A stretch of 64,000 nt of DNA from Mycolicibacterium palauense (GCF_002592005.1 NZ_NVQF01000006.1:48094-112093), one strand, 5' to 3'. Numbered from the stretch's first letter, positions 54,092 to 63,925 are shown. The notes: a model not told the origin generated them from the letters alone. A program made the numbers and translations.

Positions 54092-55547
54092 CACGATTTC
54101 GGCACCGGGTGCGGTCGGAGTGCTCGGGCACTCCATTGCGGCCGCCGAGATCCTGTGAATAGAGCGCGACAGCGTAGGCAGCTCCGGGGCCGTTGATACC
54201 CAACGCCGTTCGGTCGATCCGATCCAGGGTGTCGGTGCTGCGGTGGTATTTGGGATCGTAGGGCCGGCCGGCCTCTCCGCCCCAGATTTCGGCCTGGGCG
54301 TCGGTCATATCGACATCGGCACCCGAGAAGATGCCGCCTGCGGATGCCCGCCCTGGTGAACGAGTCGTAGTCCGAACTTCCCACGAAGGCGCTGTCCTGT
54401 GCTGTCTTGCCCGCGCTGGCGAGGTAGTCGACCAGTGCGCGTTCGATGCCGGCCGAACCCTCGGGTATCCGCGGCGGCATGCGTTCCGGCACCGGGGGAG
54501 CGGACTGGTCACCGTCCATCGTGAAGTACGCCGGATTCGGCGAGCCCAGCATGTCGAAGTTGAGATACATCGCGATGTTCATCAGCTGGTCGACGTTGAG
54601 CGACTGCACATAGTTCGCCGATCCGAGCAGACCGACCTCCTCGGCAGCCCAGAATCCGAAGCGGACCGCGTTGCGGACCGGTGGCGAACTGCCCATCTGC
54701 AGCGCCGTCTCGAGCACCGCTGCGACGCCCGACCCATCGTCATTGATACCAGGCCCGGCCGGGACACTGTCCAGGTGCCCGCCGACCACGACCACGTCCT
54801 GCGTGGAACCGGTCTTGGTCTGCGCGATGACGTTGCGGGTCTGCACGGTGCGGACGCCGGCGTTCATCCGGATCGTGGTCGGCGCGGGTCGCGTGCGTAG
54901 TCGTGCACCGTCGGCCTTGGTGACCATGATGGCCGGGATCCTCACCTCGGTCTGCCCGCCGAGAGTGACGTCCAGAGTCTCGCCGTCGACGTTGTTCGCC
55001 ACGACGATCGCTACGGCGCCGTGTGCCGCCGCGGCCGTCTGCTTGGCGCCGAACGGGCATTGGCCGCGATCGACCAGGACGACGGCACCCTCGACGTCGA
55101 CTCGCTGGTAGTCCGCGTCGGTGCAGCCGAGGCCGTCCGCGGGCACGAGGCGGCCGAACAACGCCCCCAGCCGGCGTTCCGACGGTGTACTCGAGCGACT
55201 TGGCCGGTACAGACGATCCTCCGACGGTGAGCGCTGGGTCGTCGGCGAAGGGAAACGATAAGGTCGAACTCGGGTGTGTGGACGTCGAAACCCCTGGCAC
55301 GCAGGACGTCGGCCACATAGTCGACGCTCTTGTCGTAGCCCGGCGTGCCGATGGCGCGGGTGCCGCCGGCGGCGTCGGCGATCTCTTGCAACTGGGCCAG
55401 ACGCGACATCATCGCGTCCACGGTCACGGAGTCGCGCATCTGCGCGGTGTACGCGGCGGCGTCGGGTCTTCCGGACGCCGCATTCGCCGTTGACGCAGCG
55501 CGCGGCGCTTCGAGGGGATTGCTGCACCCGCCTACGGCGAGCACCAC
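54091..55547 (-). pseudogene. lpqL: M28-family aminopeptidase lipoprotein (LpqL-like), several frameshifts
   Basis: Four segments in different frames make one protein. They are signal peptide with lipobox AVGGCSN; FPFADDPALTVGGSSVPAKS (frame change near 55275); a PA domain and catalytic core with VVVGGHLDSVPAGPGINDDG, FWAAEEVGLLGSANY and FDMLGSPNP (change near 55165); and GGIFSGADVDMTDAQAEIWG (change near 54340). M28 peptidases use two zinc ions to remove N-terminal residues. The true start lies upstream of the first GTG, since the signal helix runs on. The 3' end could be at 54091 or 53982 depending on a further indel. The pattern equals mycobacterial LpqL. Confidence 0.75.
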
Positions 55548-55688
55548 TGCGACCGTCGTCGCCAGTGCTCTGTGACCTAATGGGTGTTGATCGGCGTGCC
55601 TCGAACGGATAGTGATCCGCTGCGGCGACGCTGGTGGCCGAGCCGCCAGTCGGTGAGCACTTCCGTGTCTAACCCCACCGGACCCAGG

Positions 55689-56642
55689 TTAGCGCCTTTC
55701 TGATCGACTGCCGTCGATCAGCGCTGCCCGAGCGAGGGTCTCCTCGGCCATCTTGACGTGCGCGGCATCGACGAGCACACCATCGACACCGACGGCGCCG
55801 CGGCCCTTGGCCTCAGCTTCCCGGTATGCCTTGACGTTGCGCTCCGCGCGGGCGATTTCGTCAGCGGTGGGGGCGTAGACCTCGTTGGCGATCGGCACCT
55901 GGTCGGGGTGGATCGCCCATTTGCCGGTGTAGCCCATCAGTGAGGACCGCCGCGCGTCGTGCTCGTAGCCCTTCAGGTTCTTGTAGTCCGGATACGGCGA
56001 GTCGATCGCGTCGATGCCGGCGATCCGCGCGGCAACCATGATCTTGTTGCGGGCGTAGGCCCAGAAGTCACCGACGTACTCCCCCAGCGGGTCGAAGTTG
56101 GTGTCCACCCGTGCGCCCTGGGACAGCGAGAAGTCCCCGACGCCGAAGATCACGGCGTCCAGGCGCGGGCTGGCGAGGGCGATCGCCTCGGCGTTGGCAA
56201 GCCCCTCGACCTCTTCGATCAGCACCTCCAACCGAATCTGACGCTCCAGGACCAGTTTCGACTCGAGTTGGGTCAACAACACGTCCACCCACCAGACGTC
56301 CTTGGCGGTGCGAGCTTTCGGGATTACGACGGTGTCGAGTTTCGCGCCGGCCTGCGTCACGACGTCGATCAGGTCGTCGTGGCACCACGGGGTGTCCAGG
56401 CCGTTCATTCGGATGGCACGGGCGGTGCGGCCCCAGTCCAGTTCGTTGAGCGCCTGGATCGCCTTGGCACGCGACTCGACCTTGAACGCCGGCGGGACAG
56501 CGTCTTCGAGGTCGAGGAACACCAGATCGGCACCGCATCCGGCCGCCTTGTCGAACATGTTGTCGTTGCTGGCGGGCAGGGCCAGCTCCGAACGGCGTAG
56601 TAGGCCGACGGCGAGCGGAGCGACGGGATTAGGTTCGGTCAT
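55689..56642 (-). CDS. HpcH/HpaI-CitE family lyase
   Basis: A 317-residue CitE-like protein: RRSELALPASNDNMFDKAAG, VFLDLEDAVPP (metal-binding region), RAIRMNGLDTPW, VLIEEVEGLANAE and KWAIHPDQV. The family cleaves or forms acyl-CoA bonds such as malyl-CoA or citramalyl-CoA. It is followed in the operon sense by none but preceded by the CoA transferase and flavin monooxygenase genes, which suggests a small acyl-CoA degradation pathway. It matches beta-methylmalyl/L-malyl-CoA lyase-like proteins best. Confidence 0.82.
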   Translation of the reverse strand: MTEPNPVAPLAVGLLRRSELALPASNDNMFDKAAGCGADLVFLDLEDAVPPAFKVESRAKAIQALNELDWGRTARAIRMNGLDTPWCHDDLIDVVTQAGAKLDTVVIPKARTAKDVWWVDVLLTQLESKLVLERQIRLEVLIEEVEGLANAEAIALASPRLDAVIFGVGDFSLSQGARVDTNFDPLGEYVGDFWAYARNKIMVAARIAGIDAIDSPYPDYKNLKGYEHDARRSSLMGYTGKWAIHPDQVPIANEVYAPTADEIARAERNVKAYREAEAKGRGAVGVDGVLVDAAHVKMAEETLARAALIDGSRSERR

Positions 56643-56659
56643 TGCAGATTCCCTCGGGG

Positions 56660-57859
56660 TCAGAGCACGCCGCGGGCGCGCAGGTCGTCGAGTTCGGTGG
56701 TGGAAAGGCCGAGCAGCTTGCCGTAGACCTCGTCGTTGTGTTCGCCGAGATTCGGTCCGAGATGCTCGACTCGCCCGTCGTTGTCGGAGAACCGCGGCAC
56801 CGGCGCCTGGACGGTCATCCGTCCGAGTTCGGCGTCCTCGACCGAGACGAACACGCCCCGATGGCGCAACTGTTCATCGGCCAGCAGCCCCTCGATGTCG
56901 TAGACGGGCGCGGCCGCGACCTCGGCGGCGTCGAAGATCGTCATCGCCTCGGCGAGGGTCTTGGTCGCAACCCAGTCCGCCACCACGGCATCGACTTCGC
57001 GGGCCCGGGCCAGCCGGCGCTGCGGGTCGGAGAAGTCGGCGTCGTCGACCAGGTCGGCGCGTCCGATGGCCTTGAACACCCGCAACGCCAGCGCCGGCGA
57101 GCTGCCCGACATCGCCAGCCACTTGCCGTCCGCGGTCCGGTAGGTGTTGCGCGGAGCCGAAATGTCCCAGCGGTTGCCGGCACGCTGAGGAATCAGCCCG
57201 AGCTGGTCATAGCCCAGCAGGGTCTGTTCCAGCAGCCGCGCCAGTGGGTCGATGAGGTTGATGTCGATCAACTGGCCGCCGGCACCGTGCACATCGCGGT
57301 GGTAGAGCGCCATCATGACGGCGTAGGCGCCGTTGAGCGAGGCGACGCCGTCGGCCAGCATGAACGGCGGCAACGTGGGTGGACCGTCGGCTTCCCCGGT
57401 GATGTGGGCGAAGCCGCTCATCGCCTCTCCGAGGGTGCCGAATCCGGGCCGCGTCGACTTGGGTCCGGACAGTCCGTATCCAGTGATGTGCAACATCACG
57501 ATCTTGTCGTTGACTCGGCGCACGGCCTGGTAGTCCATGTTCCAGCCGGCCAGCGTCTGCGGCCGGGTGTTGACGATGACGACGTCGGCCTGCTCGACGA
57601 GACGGTGAGCTAGCGCCCGCCCCTCCTCGCGACGCAAGTCCAAGGTGACCGATTTCTTGTTGCGCGACACCGACTTCCACATCAGGCCGACCCCGTCGCG
57701 CTGGTTGCCCCAGGTACGGATCGGGTCGCCGTGGCGCGGTTGTTCGACCTTGATCACCTCGGCGCCGAACTCGCCGAGGTAGGTGGCCGCCAGCGGCGCA
57801 GCGGCCAAGGTCGCGAAGTCCAGGACGCGCACCCCGTCCAACATCGTCTGTGCCGACAT
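56660..57859 (-). CDS. CaiB/BaiF family CoA transferase
   Basis: A 399-residue class III CoA transferase: LDGVRVLDFATLAAAPLAATYL, KVEQPRHGDPIR, WKSVSRNKKSVTLDLR and the catalytic Asp region (VNDKIVMLHITGYGLSGP). It moves CoA between organic acids. ATG 57859 lies just after the monooxygenase stop, and the CitE-like gene follows after 17 bp, so the three genes form one transcript. Confidence 0.88.
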   Translation of the reverse strand: MSAQTMLDGVRVLDFATLAAAPLAATYLGEFGAEVIKVEQPRHGDPIRTWGNQRDGVGLMWKSVSRNKKSVTLDLRREEGRALAHRLVEQADVVIVNTRPQTLAGWNMDYQAVRRVNDKIVMLHITGYGLSGPKSTRPGFGTLGEAMSGFAHITGEADGPPTLPPFMLADGVASLNGAYAVMMALYHRDVHGAGGQLIDINLIDPLARLLEQTLLGYDQLGLIPQRAGNRWDISAPRNTYRTADGKWLAMSGSSPALALRVFKAIGRADLVDDADFSDPQRRLARAREVDAVVADWVATKTLAEAMTIFDAAEVAAAPVYDIEGLLADEQLRHRGVFVSVEDAELGRMTVQAPVPRFSDNDGRVEHLGPNLGEHNDEVYGKLLGLSTTELDDLRARGVL

Positions 57860-57861
57860 GC

Positions 57862-59226
57862 TCAGACCGTAGCCCCCGCCCGAACCGGTTCGGGCCGCTG
57901 CAGTCCGAGGTGCTCGCGCAGGGTCGCGCCCTCGTACTTGGTGCGGAACAGGCCGCGGCGCTGCAGTTCGGGTACCACCATGCGGACCACGTCCTCGAAG
58001 GCGCCCGGCATGTGGGAGGCGGCCAGCACGAATCCGTCGCAGGCGCCGCTTTCGAACCATTCGGCCATCTGGTCGGCCACCTGGGTGCCGGTGCCGACGA
58101 AGCGCGGGCCCTGCAGCAAGGTGGCGCGGTGTGCGGCTAGGTCCCGCAATGTGATCTTGTCGCCGAGGTACTGACGCAGACCTTGCACCAACCCCCGGAT
58201 CCCCGACACCGAGGCGATGAGCTCATCGGTGATCGGATCATCCAGGTCGTGCTGGGCGAAGTCGTAGTTCATCAGCTCCGAGAGCAGCGTCAGCGACGCC
58301 ATCGGGTGCACCAGCTCGTTGAGCAACATGCCCTCGCGGTCCTTCGCCTGTTCCTCGGACTCACCGACCACCGCGTAGGCCATCGGGCAGATCTTGACAG
58401 TGCCCGGATCGCGCCCGGTCGCGGCGATGCGTTCCTTCTGGTCGCTGTAGTGACTGCGGGCGACGTCGATGCCCGGATCGCCGGTGAAGATCAGATCGGC
58501 CCAACGCGAGGCGAAGTCGCGCCCCCGGCCCGAGGACCCCGCCTGCAGGATCACCGGCCGGCCCTGCGGGGTGCGCGGGACCGTCAGCGGTCCCCGCGCG
58601 GAGAAGTACTGTCCGGCGTGGTTGAGTTCGTGGACCTTGGCGGGGTCGGCGTAGATGCCGGCGGCGCGGTCGTGCAGGATCGCATCGTCCTCCCAGCCGT
58701 CCCACAACCCGGCGACCACCTCGAGGAACTCGTCGGCGCGGTCGTAGCGTTCGTCATGACCGAGGTGGGCCTGGACGCCGAAGTTCTGCGCCTCGCTGTC
58801 GTTGACCGACGTGACCACGTTCCACGCGGCACGGCCCTTGGACAGGTGGTCCAGGGTGGCGAACGTGCGCGCGACGTGGAAGGGCAGGTAATAGGTGGTC
58901 GAGTACGTCGCCCCCAGCCCGATCCGTGAGGTCGCCTGGGCGAGCACCCCGAGGACCGCGGTGAGGTCCAGCTTCACCGGCCGGGCACCGTAACGGACCG
59001 CCTCGGCCACCGAGTTGCCGTAGATGCCGGGCATCGCCAATCGGTCATCGAAGAACATCAGGTCGAAGCAACCCTCTTCGAGTTGTCGGCCGATCTTGGC
59101 GTAGTAGGAGGTGTCGAGGTAGCCGTGCTCGGTGGCGGGGTGGCGCCACGAGCCCGAGTACACCGAAGTGCTTCCTGCCTGCATGAAAGCCACGAGGGAC
59201 ATCGTGTCGGCGCTCCGCTGAGTCAT
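57862..59226 (-). CDS. NtaA/DszA-type FMN-dependent monooxygenase
   Basis: A 454-residue LLM-class flavin monooxygenase of the NtaA/SnaA/DszA branch: DLMFFDDRLAMPGIYGN, GLGATYSTTYYLPFHVAR, AAWNVVTSVNDSEAQNFG, LQAGSSGRGRDFASRWADLIF. It needs reduced FMN from a separate reductase. Substrate unknown; with the CoA transferase and lyase it may start breakdown of an aromatic or amide compound. ATG 59226; divergent from the GntR gene with overlapping palindromes between. Confidence 0.87.
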   Translation of the reverse strand: MTQRSADTMSLVAFMQAGSTSVYSGSWRHPATEHGYLDTSYYAKIGRQLEEGCFDLMFFDDRLAMPGIYGNSVAEAVRYGARPVKLDLTAVLGVLAQATSRIGLGATYSTTYYLPFHVARTFATLDHLSKGRAAWNVVTSVNDSEAQNFGVQAHLGHDERYDRADEFLEVVAGLWDGWEDDAILHDRAAGIYADPAKVHELNHAGQYFSARGPLTVPRTPQGRPVILQAGSSGRGRDFASRWADLIFTGDPGIDVARSHYSDQKERIAATGRDPGTVKICPMAYAVVGESEEQAKDREGMLLNELVHPMASLTLLSELMNYDFAQHDLDDPITDELIASVSGIRGLVQGLRQYLGDKITLRDLAAHRATLLQGPRFVGTGTQVADQMAEWFESGACDGFVLAASHMPGAFEDVVRMVVPELQRRGLFRTKYEGATLREHLGLQRPEPVRAGATV

Positions 59227-59241
59227 ATCCAGGAACCTAAC

Positions 59242-59268
59242 ATCTGATATATCAGATTTCAAATCTGA
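59242..59268. promoter_or_regulatory. two overlapping palindromes (GntR operator)
   Basis: ATCTGATATATCAGAT (59242-59257) is a perfect 16-bp palindrome. TCAGATTTCAAATCTGA (59252-59268) is a second perfect one of 17 bp sharing TCAGAT. They lie between the divergent monooxygenase and GntR genes and probably bind two GntR dimers. Confidence 0.65.
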
Positions 59269-59283
59269 GATGTGGCGCGTTGC

Positions 59284-59289
59284 TAGACT
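59284..59289 (+). promoter_or_regulatory. leaderless -10 of the GntR gene
   Basis: TAGACT ends six bases before ATG 59296 and no ribosome-binding site is present, so a leaderless transcript is likely. Confidence 0.4.
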
Positions 59290-59295
59290 CCCTTC

Positions 59296-59976
59296 ATGAC
59301 GGGCGCCATCGACATCGCGGGCACCGTGCGCGAGCGCGCCGCCCGGGAATTGCGCGACCGCATCCTGACCGGCGCCCTGCCCGCCGGAACACGCATCGAC
59401 CTCGATGCGATCACCGCCGAATTTGCCACCAGCCGGACCCCCGTTCGCGAGGCGCTGCTCGAGCTGTCGTTCGAGGGCCTGGTGCGGGTGGCTCCCCGCA
59501 GCGGCATCACGGTGATCGGGATCAGTTCGGCCGATGTGCTGGACAGCTTCACCATCCTCGGCGTGCTGACCGGACAGGCGGCGGCCTGGGCGGCCGAGCG
59601 GGTGACCACCGAGGAATTGACCCACCTCCGCGAACTTGCCGCCGACGTCGCCGAACATTCCGGCGATGACGAGATCGGTCACGCCAATTGGCTCTTCCAC
59701 CAAGGAATTCACCGCGCCGCGCATTCACCGCGATTGCTCGCCCAGATCAAGCAGGCCGCTCGCGTCGTCCCGACCAACTTTCTCACCCTGTTTCCCGATC
59801 ATGAGAAGCACTCTCTGTCCGAGCACGAAGACCTTCTTGATGCCTTCGATCGCCGCGATGCCGAGCAGGCCCGCACGATTGCCGAGCACCATGTGCTGGA
59901 GGCAGGCCGGTCCCTGGTCGAGTGGCTGGACCGGCAGCAAGGCGGCCAAGTAGGGACAAGACCGGCCGGCCGGTAG
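59296..59976 (+). CDS. GntR-family (FCD) regulator
   Basis: A 226-residue FadR-like repressor: ARELRDRILTGALPAGTRID, FATSRTPVREALLELSFEGLV (winged helix), then an all-helical FCD domain with NWLFHQGIHRAAHSPRL and HEDLLDAFDRRDAEQARTIAEHH carrying the metal/ligand histidines. It very likely controls the divergent monooxygenase-CoA transferase-lyase operon and itself. The effector is unknown. Confidence 0.88.
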   Translation: MTGAIDIAGTVRERAARELRDRILTGALPAGTRIDLDAITAEFATSRTPVREALLELSFEGLVRVAPRSGITVIGISSADVLDSFTILGVLTGQAAAWAAERVTTEELTHLRELAADVAEHSGDDEIGHANWLFHQGIHRAAHSPRLLAQIKQAARVVPTNFLTLFPDHEKHSLSEHEDLLDAFDRRDAEQARTIAEHHVLEAGRSLVEWLDRQQGGQVGTRPAGR

Positions 59977-60039
59977 AGGTACGCTGCACCTGCAGCTGGT
60001 TTGATCGGCGGCTGCTCCCACCGGAAACACCCGCCGGGC

Positions 60040-60235
60040 ATCGAGTTCCGCACGCTGACACAGGTGCGGGGCGAGAGGGAACGCGGTGAGAATCCGTGAC
60101 TGTCCCGCAGCGGTATGCAGGAACGACCGCCGTCATCAGCACTGGCCCCAACGGGCTGGGAAGCGACGGCCAGTAGGAGTGCGTTGTCGTGCACGTGCCT
60201 GCGAGTCCGAAGACCTGCCGGCTGTACCGGGCGCG
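60040..60235 (+). ncRNA. cobalamin (B12) riboswitch upstream of metE
   Basis: Core elements: gcggtgagaatccgtgactg, tcccgcagcggtatgcagga and the 3' B12 box cgagtccgaagacctgcc. It represses metE when B12 is available, so the B12-dependent MetH can be used instead. About 130 bp separate it from metE. Edges are approximate. Confidence 0.88.
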
Positions 60236-60305
60236 CCGCGTCCGGTGGTTCATCGCCTCGTGGAGTGGGCATTGACCAAAACGGTCCGCTGGTTGCTGGC
60301 GGCCC

Positions 60306-60365
60306 GTGGTCGGTTCGACGCTTCCTGGCGATGGCCTTCCGCCGTACCCACAGGACGCCTCATGA
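60306..60365 (+). CDS. possible upstream ORF overlapping metE
   Basis: GTG 60306 begins a 19-codon frame ([19 protein letters not shown]) whose TGA overlaps the metE ATG (ATGA). It matches the idea of an upstream ORF coupling the riboswitch to metE, as reported for M. tuberculosis. No clear ribosome-binding site is seen. Confidence 0.35.
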   Translation: MVGSTLPGDGLPPYPQDAS

Positions 60366-62647
60366 CCACATCGAAGCAATTCACTGCCACAATCCTCGGA
60401 TCGCCCCGCATCGGCCCCAAGCGCGAACTCAAGCGCGCGGTGGAGAAGTACTGGGCCGGCAATCTGGACCGTACCGAACTCGAATCGGTGGCCGCGAAGA
60501 TCCGCCGGGACACCTTGGAGTCGCTTGCCGCCGCCGGCCTCGATTCGATTCCGGTGAACACCTTTTCCTTCTATGACCAGGTCCTCGACACCGCCGTGCT
60601 CGTCGGAGCGCTGCCGCCCCGTGTCGCGGGGATCGCAGACGAACTGGACCGCTACTTCGCCGCCGCCCGCGGCGGGAGCTACGACGGTATTGACGTCTCT
60701 CCACTGGAGATGACGAAGTGGTTCGACACCAACTACCACTACATCGTTCCCGAGATCGGCCCGGACACCACCTTCGCAGTCAACCCCGCCAAGATACTTG
60801 CCGAGCTGAAAGAGGCTCGGGTGCTGAATGTTCCGGCCCGTCCGGTACTGATCGGACCGATCACCTTCCTGGCGCTGAGCAAAGCCGTGAACGGCCCTGG
60901 CGCCCCGTTGGACCGGCTCGCCGAGTTGACCGCCGTCTATGGTGAGCTGCTGAGCCTGCTAGCCGATGAAGGCGTTGATTGGGTGCAGTTCGACGAGCCC
61001 GTGCTCGTCACCGACATGCTCGACAACACAGCCGAATTGGCTGAACGCACCTACGACTCTCTGGCCAGCCTGCCCAAGCGCCCGGCCCTGTTCGTGGCGA
61101 CCTACTTCGGCGAGCTCACCGACGCGCTGCCGGCACTGGCCCGCACCCCGGTCGAGGCGATCGGCGTGGATCTGGTGGCCGGCAACGCCTCGGCGGTCCC
61201 CGTCGTACCGGAACTGGCCGACAAGACGGTGGTCGCCGGCATCGTCGACGGCCGCAACATCTGGCGCACCGACCTGCAGGTCGCGCTGGGAACACTGGCG
61301 TCACTGCTGGGATCGTGCGCACACCTGGCCGTGTCCACGTCCTGCTCCACGCTGCACGTGCCCTACACCCTCGATGCCGAAGACGACATCGACGCCGCGC
61401 TGCGCAGCTGGCTGTCGTTCGGGTTCGAGAAGGTGACCGAGGTAGTCGCACTGGCCCGCGGACTCAACGAAGGACGCGAGGCAATCAGCGCCGAGATCAC
61501 CGCCTCCAACGACGCCATCGCGTCACGCAAGTCCGACCCCCGGCTCGACAACGCGCAGGTCCGCAGCCGCCTGTCGTCGATCATCGCCTCCGGCGCCACG
61601 CGTGGACCGGCGGATCAGCGTCGAGCCGCGCAACAGGAACACCTCGACCTGCCAGTCCTGCCGACCACCACCATCGGGTCGTATCCGCAGACGTCGGCCA
61701 TCCGGGTCGCGCGCGCGGAGCTTCGGTCCAGCCAGATCGATGCCGCCGAGTACGAGCGCAGGATGAAGGCGGAGATCGCCGCTGTCGTCGAGCTGCAGGA
61801 AGACCTGGACATCGACGTGTTGGTGCACGGCGAGCCGGAGCGCAACGACATGGTGCAGTACTTCGCCGAGCAGCTCGAAGGGTTCTTCGCCACCCAGAAC
61901 GGCTGGGTGCAGTCCTACGGGTCGCGGTGCGTGCGACCGCCGGTCCTGTTCGGTGACGTAGCACGCCCGACGCCGATGACCGTGGAATGGGCCAAATACG
62001 CGCAGTCGCTGAGCAACCGTCCGGTGAAGGGCATGCTGACCGGGCCGGTGACGATCCTGGCGTGGTCGTTCGTGCGTGACGACCAGCCACTGGCCGAGAC
62101 CGCCGGTCAGGTGGCGCTGGCGATCCGGGACGAGACGGTCGATCTGGAGGCCGCCGGGATCGCGATCCTACAGGTCGATGAGCCGGCACTGCGCGAGCTG
62201 TTGCCGTTGCGCTCGAAAGACAAAGAGGAATACCTGAAGTGGGCGGTCGACGCGTTCCGACTGGCGACGTCGGGGGTCACCGATTCGACCCAGATCCACA
62301 CCCATCTGTGCTATTCGGAATTCGGCGAGGTCATCGGTGCGATCGCCGACCTCGACGCCGATGTGACCTCGATCGAGGCGGCGCGTTCCCACATGGAGGT
62401 GCTGGGCGACCTGAACGCGGTCGGGTTCGGCAACGGTGTAGGACCAGGCGTCTACGACATCCACTCACCGCGCGTAACCACCACCGACGAGGTAGCGGTT
62501 TCGTTGCGCGAAGCACTGAAGGCCGTTCCCGCCGAGCGCCTCTGGGTCAATCCGGACTGCGGTCTCAAGACGCGCAAGAGTGAAGAGGTGACCGCCGCGC
62601 TGCGCAACATGGTGGCGGCGGCCAAACAGGTCCGCACCAGCGCGTGA
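60362..62647 (+). CDS. metE: cobalamin-independent methionine synthase MetE
   Basis: A 761-residue MetE with both halves: N-terminal barrel ([21 protein letters not shown]) and C-terminal barrel ([20 protein letters not shown]). The zinc ligands are in [13 protein letters not shown] (His, Cys) and [10 protein letters not shown] (Cys). It methylates homocysteine from 5-methyl-THF-glutamate and needs one zinc per enzyme. ATG 60362 has AGGA upstream. Controlled by the B12 riboswitch. Confidence 0.95.
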   Translation: MTTSKQFTATILGSPRIGPKRELKRAVEKYWAGNLDRTELESVAAKIRRDTLESLAAAGLDSIPVNTFSFYDQVLDTAVLVGALPPRVAGIADELDRYFAAARGGSYDGIDVSPLEMTKWFDTNYHYIVPEIGPDTTFAVNPAKILAELKEARVLNVPARPVLIGPITFLALSKAVNGPGAPLDRLAELTAVYGELLSLLADEGVDWVQFDEPVLVTDMLDNTAELAERTYDSLASLPKRPALFVATYFGELTDALPALARTPVEAIGVDLVAGNASAVPVVPELADKTVVAGIVDGRNIWRTDLQVALGTLASLLGSCAHLAVSTSCSTLHVPYTLDAEDDIDAALRSWLSFGFEKVTEVVALARGLNEGREAISAEITASNDAIASRKSDPRLDNAQVRSRLSSIIASGATRGPADQRRAAQQEHLDLPVLPTTTIGSYPQTSAIRVARAELRSSQIDAAEYERRMKAEIAAVVELQEDLDIDVLVHGEPERNDMVQYFAEQLEGFFATQNGWVQSYGSRCVRPPVLFGDVARPTPMTVEWAKYAQSLSNRPVKGMLTGPVTILAWSFVRDDQPLAETAGQVALAIRDETVDLEAAGIAILQVDEPALRELLPLRSKDKEEYLKWAVDAFRLATSGVTDSTQIHTHLCYSEFGEVIGAIADLDADVTSIEAARSHMEVLGDLNAVGFGNGVGPGVYDIHSPRVTTTDEVAVSLREALKAVPAERLWVNPDCGLKTRKSEEVTAALRNMVAAAKQVRTSA

Positions 62648-62698
62648 CCGCCTGCGGGTGGCCGGCCTGCACTGCGGCAGGGTCGCCACCCGATGGCG

Positions 62699-62956
62699 TC
62701 ACTTCGGCGCTGCACCCTGGCGGGACAGCGTCACCGCGATGGTCTGCAGAATTTCCTGTGGACTCTTGCCCAGGGTGGCCTCCATGCCCATCAGTAGCAG
62801 CCCGGACAGGTTGACCAGGCCGGTGGCCAAGCCGGCCGCGCCTTCGGCCTCGTCCAGGTAGCTGTCGATCCGCGTGTGCAGCAGGTTGTCGTCGCGATCG
62901 TCGATCCATGCGGTCATGACATCGATTGCCCACCGGGTCTTCTCGTCGTCGGCCAT
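62699..62956 (-). CDS. small helical protein, function unknown
   Basis: An 85-residue protein (MADDEKTRWAIDVMTAWIDD ... GLVNLSGLLLMGMEATLGKSPQEILQTIAV), mostly helical with one hydrophobic segment. No family recognised. ATG 62956 is used; the frame is open to upstream starts. It is convergent with metE and divergent from sodA, with a tandem repeat in the shared region. Confidence 0.6.
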   Translation of the reverse strand: MADDEKTRWAIDVMTAWIDDRDDNLLHTRIDSYLDEAEGAAGLATGLVNLSGLLLMGMEATLGKSPQEILQTIAVTLSRQGAAPK

Positions 62957-63023
62957 GGGGTACTCGACCAATCTCGGTAACGGATAGAGGCGCTCGGCGC
63001 GCGCACGATACATCGTACCAGTT

Positions 63024-63055
63024 GAATATATGTGCGGATGAATATATGTGCGGAT
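63024..63055. repeat. perfect 16-bp tandem repeat upstream of sodA
   Basis: gaatatatgtgcggat occurs twice in direct succession in the 184-bp gap between the small helical gene and sodA. The AT-rich unit stands out and could be a two-site operator or promoter duplication. Confidence 0.65.
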
Positions 63056-63140
63056 AGACAGATATATCACGGTGGGACTCGGACACCGCGGCATCCGCTA
63101 CGGGTGGCACCCACCCCACAACCGATCGGCGAGGAACCTC

Positions 63141-63764
63141 ATGGCCGAGTACACCCTGCCTGACCTGGACTACGACTACGACTACGACTACGACGCACTC
63201 GAACCGCACATCTCGGGGCAGATCAACGAGATCCACCACGGCAAGCACCACGCGACCTACGTGAAGGGACTCAACGACGCCATCGCCAAACTCGAGGCCC
63301 GCGCGAGCGGCGATCACGCGACGATCTTCCTGAACGAGAAGAACCTGGCCTTCCACCTCGGCGGTCACGTCAACCACACCATCTGGTGGAAGAACCTGTT
63401 GCCCAACGGCGGAGACAAGCCCACCGGGGAACTCGCGGCGGCGATCGACGACCAGTTCGGTTCCTTCGACAGGTTCCGGCCACAGTTCACCGCTGCAGCC
63501 AACGGCCTGCAAGGCTCGGGCTGGGCCGTGCTGGGTTACGACCCGTTAGGCGGCAGGTTGCTCACCTTCCAGCTCTACGACCAGCAGGCAAACGTACCGC
63601 TTGGCATCATCCCGCTGCTGCAGGTCGACATGTGGGAACACGCCTACTACCTGCAGTACAAGAACGTCAAGGCCGACTACATCAAGGCATTCTGGAACGT
63701 GGTCAACTGGCAAGACGTGCAGATCCGCTTTGCCGCTGCCACCGGCAAGGGACAGGGCGTCTGA
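63141..63764 (+). CDS. sodA: Mn/Fe superoxide dismutase
   Basis: A 207-residue Sod[18 protein letters not shown] with the first His ligand, [25 protein letters not shown], and [11 protein letters not shown] with Asp and His ligands. It removes superoxide in the cytoplasm or outside. The N-terminus has an extra Asp-Tyr run ([15 protein letters not shown]) coded by gactac repeated four times. ATG 63141 has GAGGAAC upstream. A zinc-free SOD suits this genome's metal economy, but the gene belongs to the ordinary chromosome. Confidence 0.93.
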   Translation: MAEYTLPDLDYDYDYDYDALEPHISGQINEIHHGKHHATYVKGLNDAIAKLEARASGDHATIFLNEKNLAFHLGGHVNHTIWWKNLLPNGGDKPTGELAAAIDDQFGSFDRFRPQFTAAANGLQGSGWAVLGYDPLGGRLLTFQLYDQQANVPLGIIPLLQVDMWEHAYYLQYKNVKADYIKAFWNVVNWQDVQIRFAAATGKGQGV

Positions 63765-63925
63765 GCGCGGCCCAGCGGGGCAGTAAGCGCCGACGGCGGC
63801 CTTGGTCTAATCGCTCTCGAAGTCCTCGAATCGTCAGCGGCGCCGCTGCGTGACAACGACGGGCGGCGCTTAGTGATCAGCCCCGGCGTGTCGGGAGAGT
63901 TCTTCCGTTGGGAAGGATGGGCACG
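63765..63925. other. sodA downstream region / possible IS left end
   Basis: About 160 bp with a short palindrome (agcggcgccgct at about 63835) that may act in termination. A transposase gene follows, so the IS left end may lie here, but no terminal repeat can be confirmed because the right end is outside the window. Confidence 0.35.

Noticed and set aside
63171..63194. The Asp-Tyr run in SodA as an assembly artefact
   Set aside because: It is in frame and short; cannot be decided from sequence alone, so it is reported as a finding instead.
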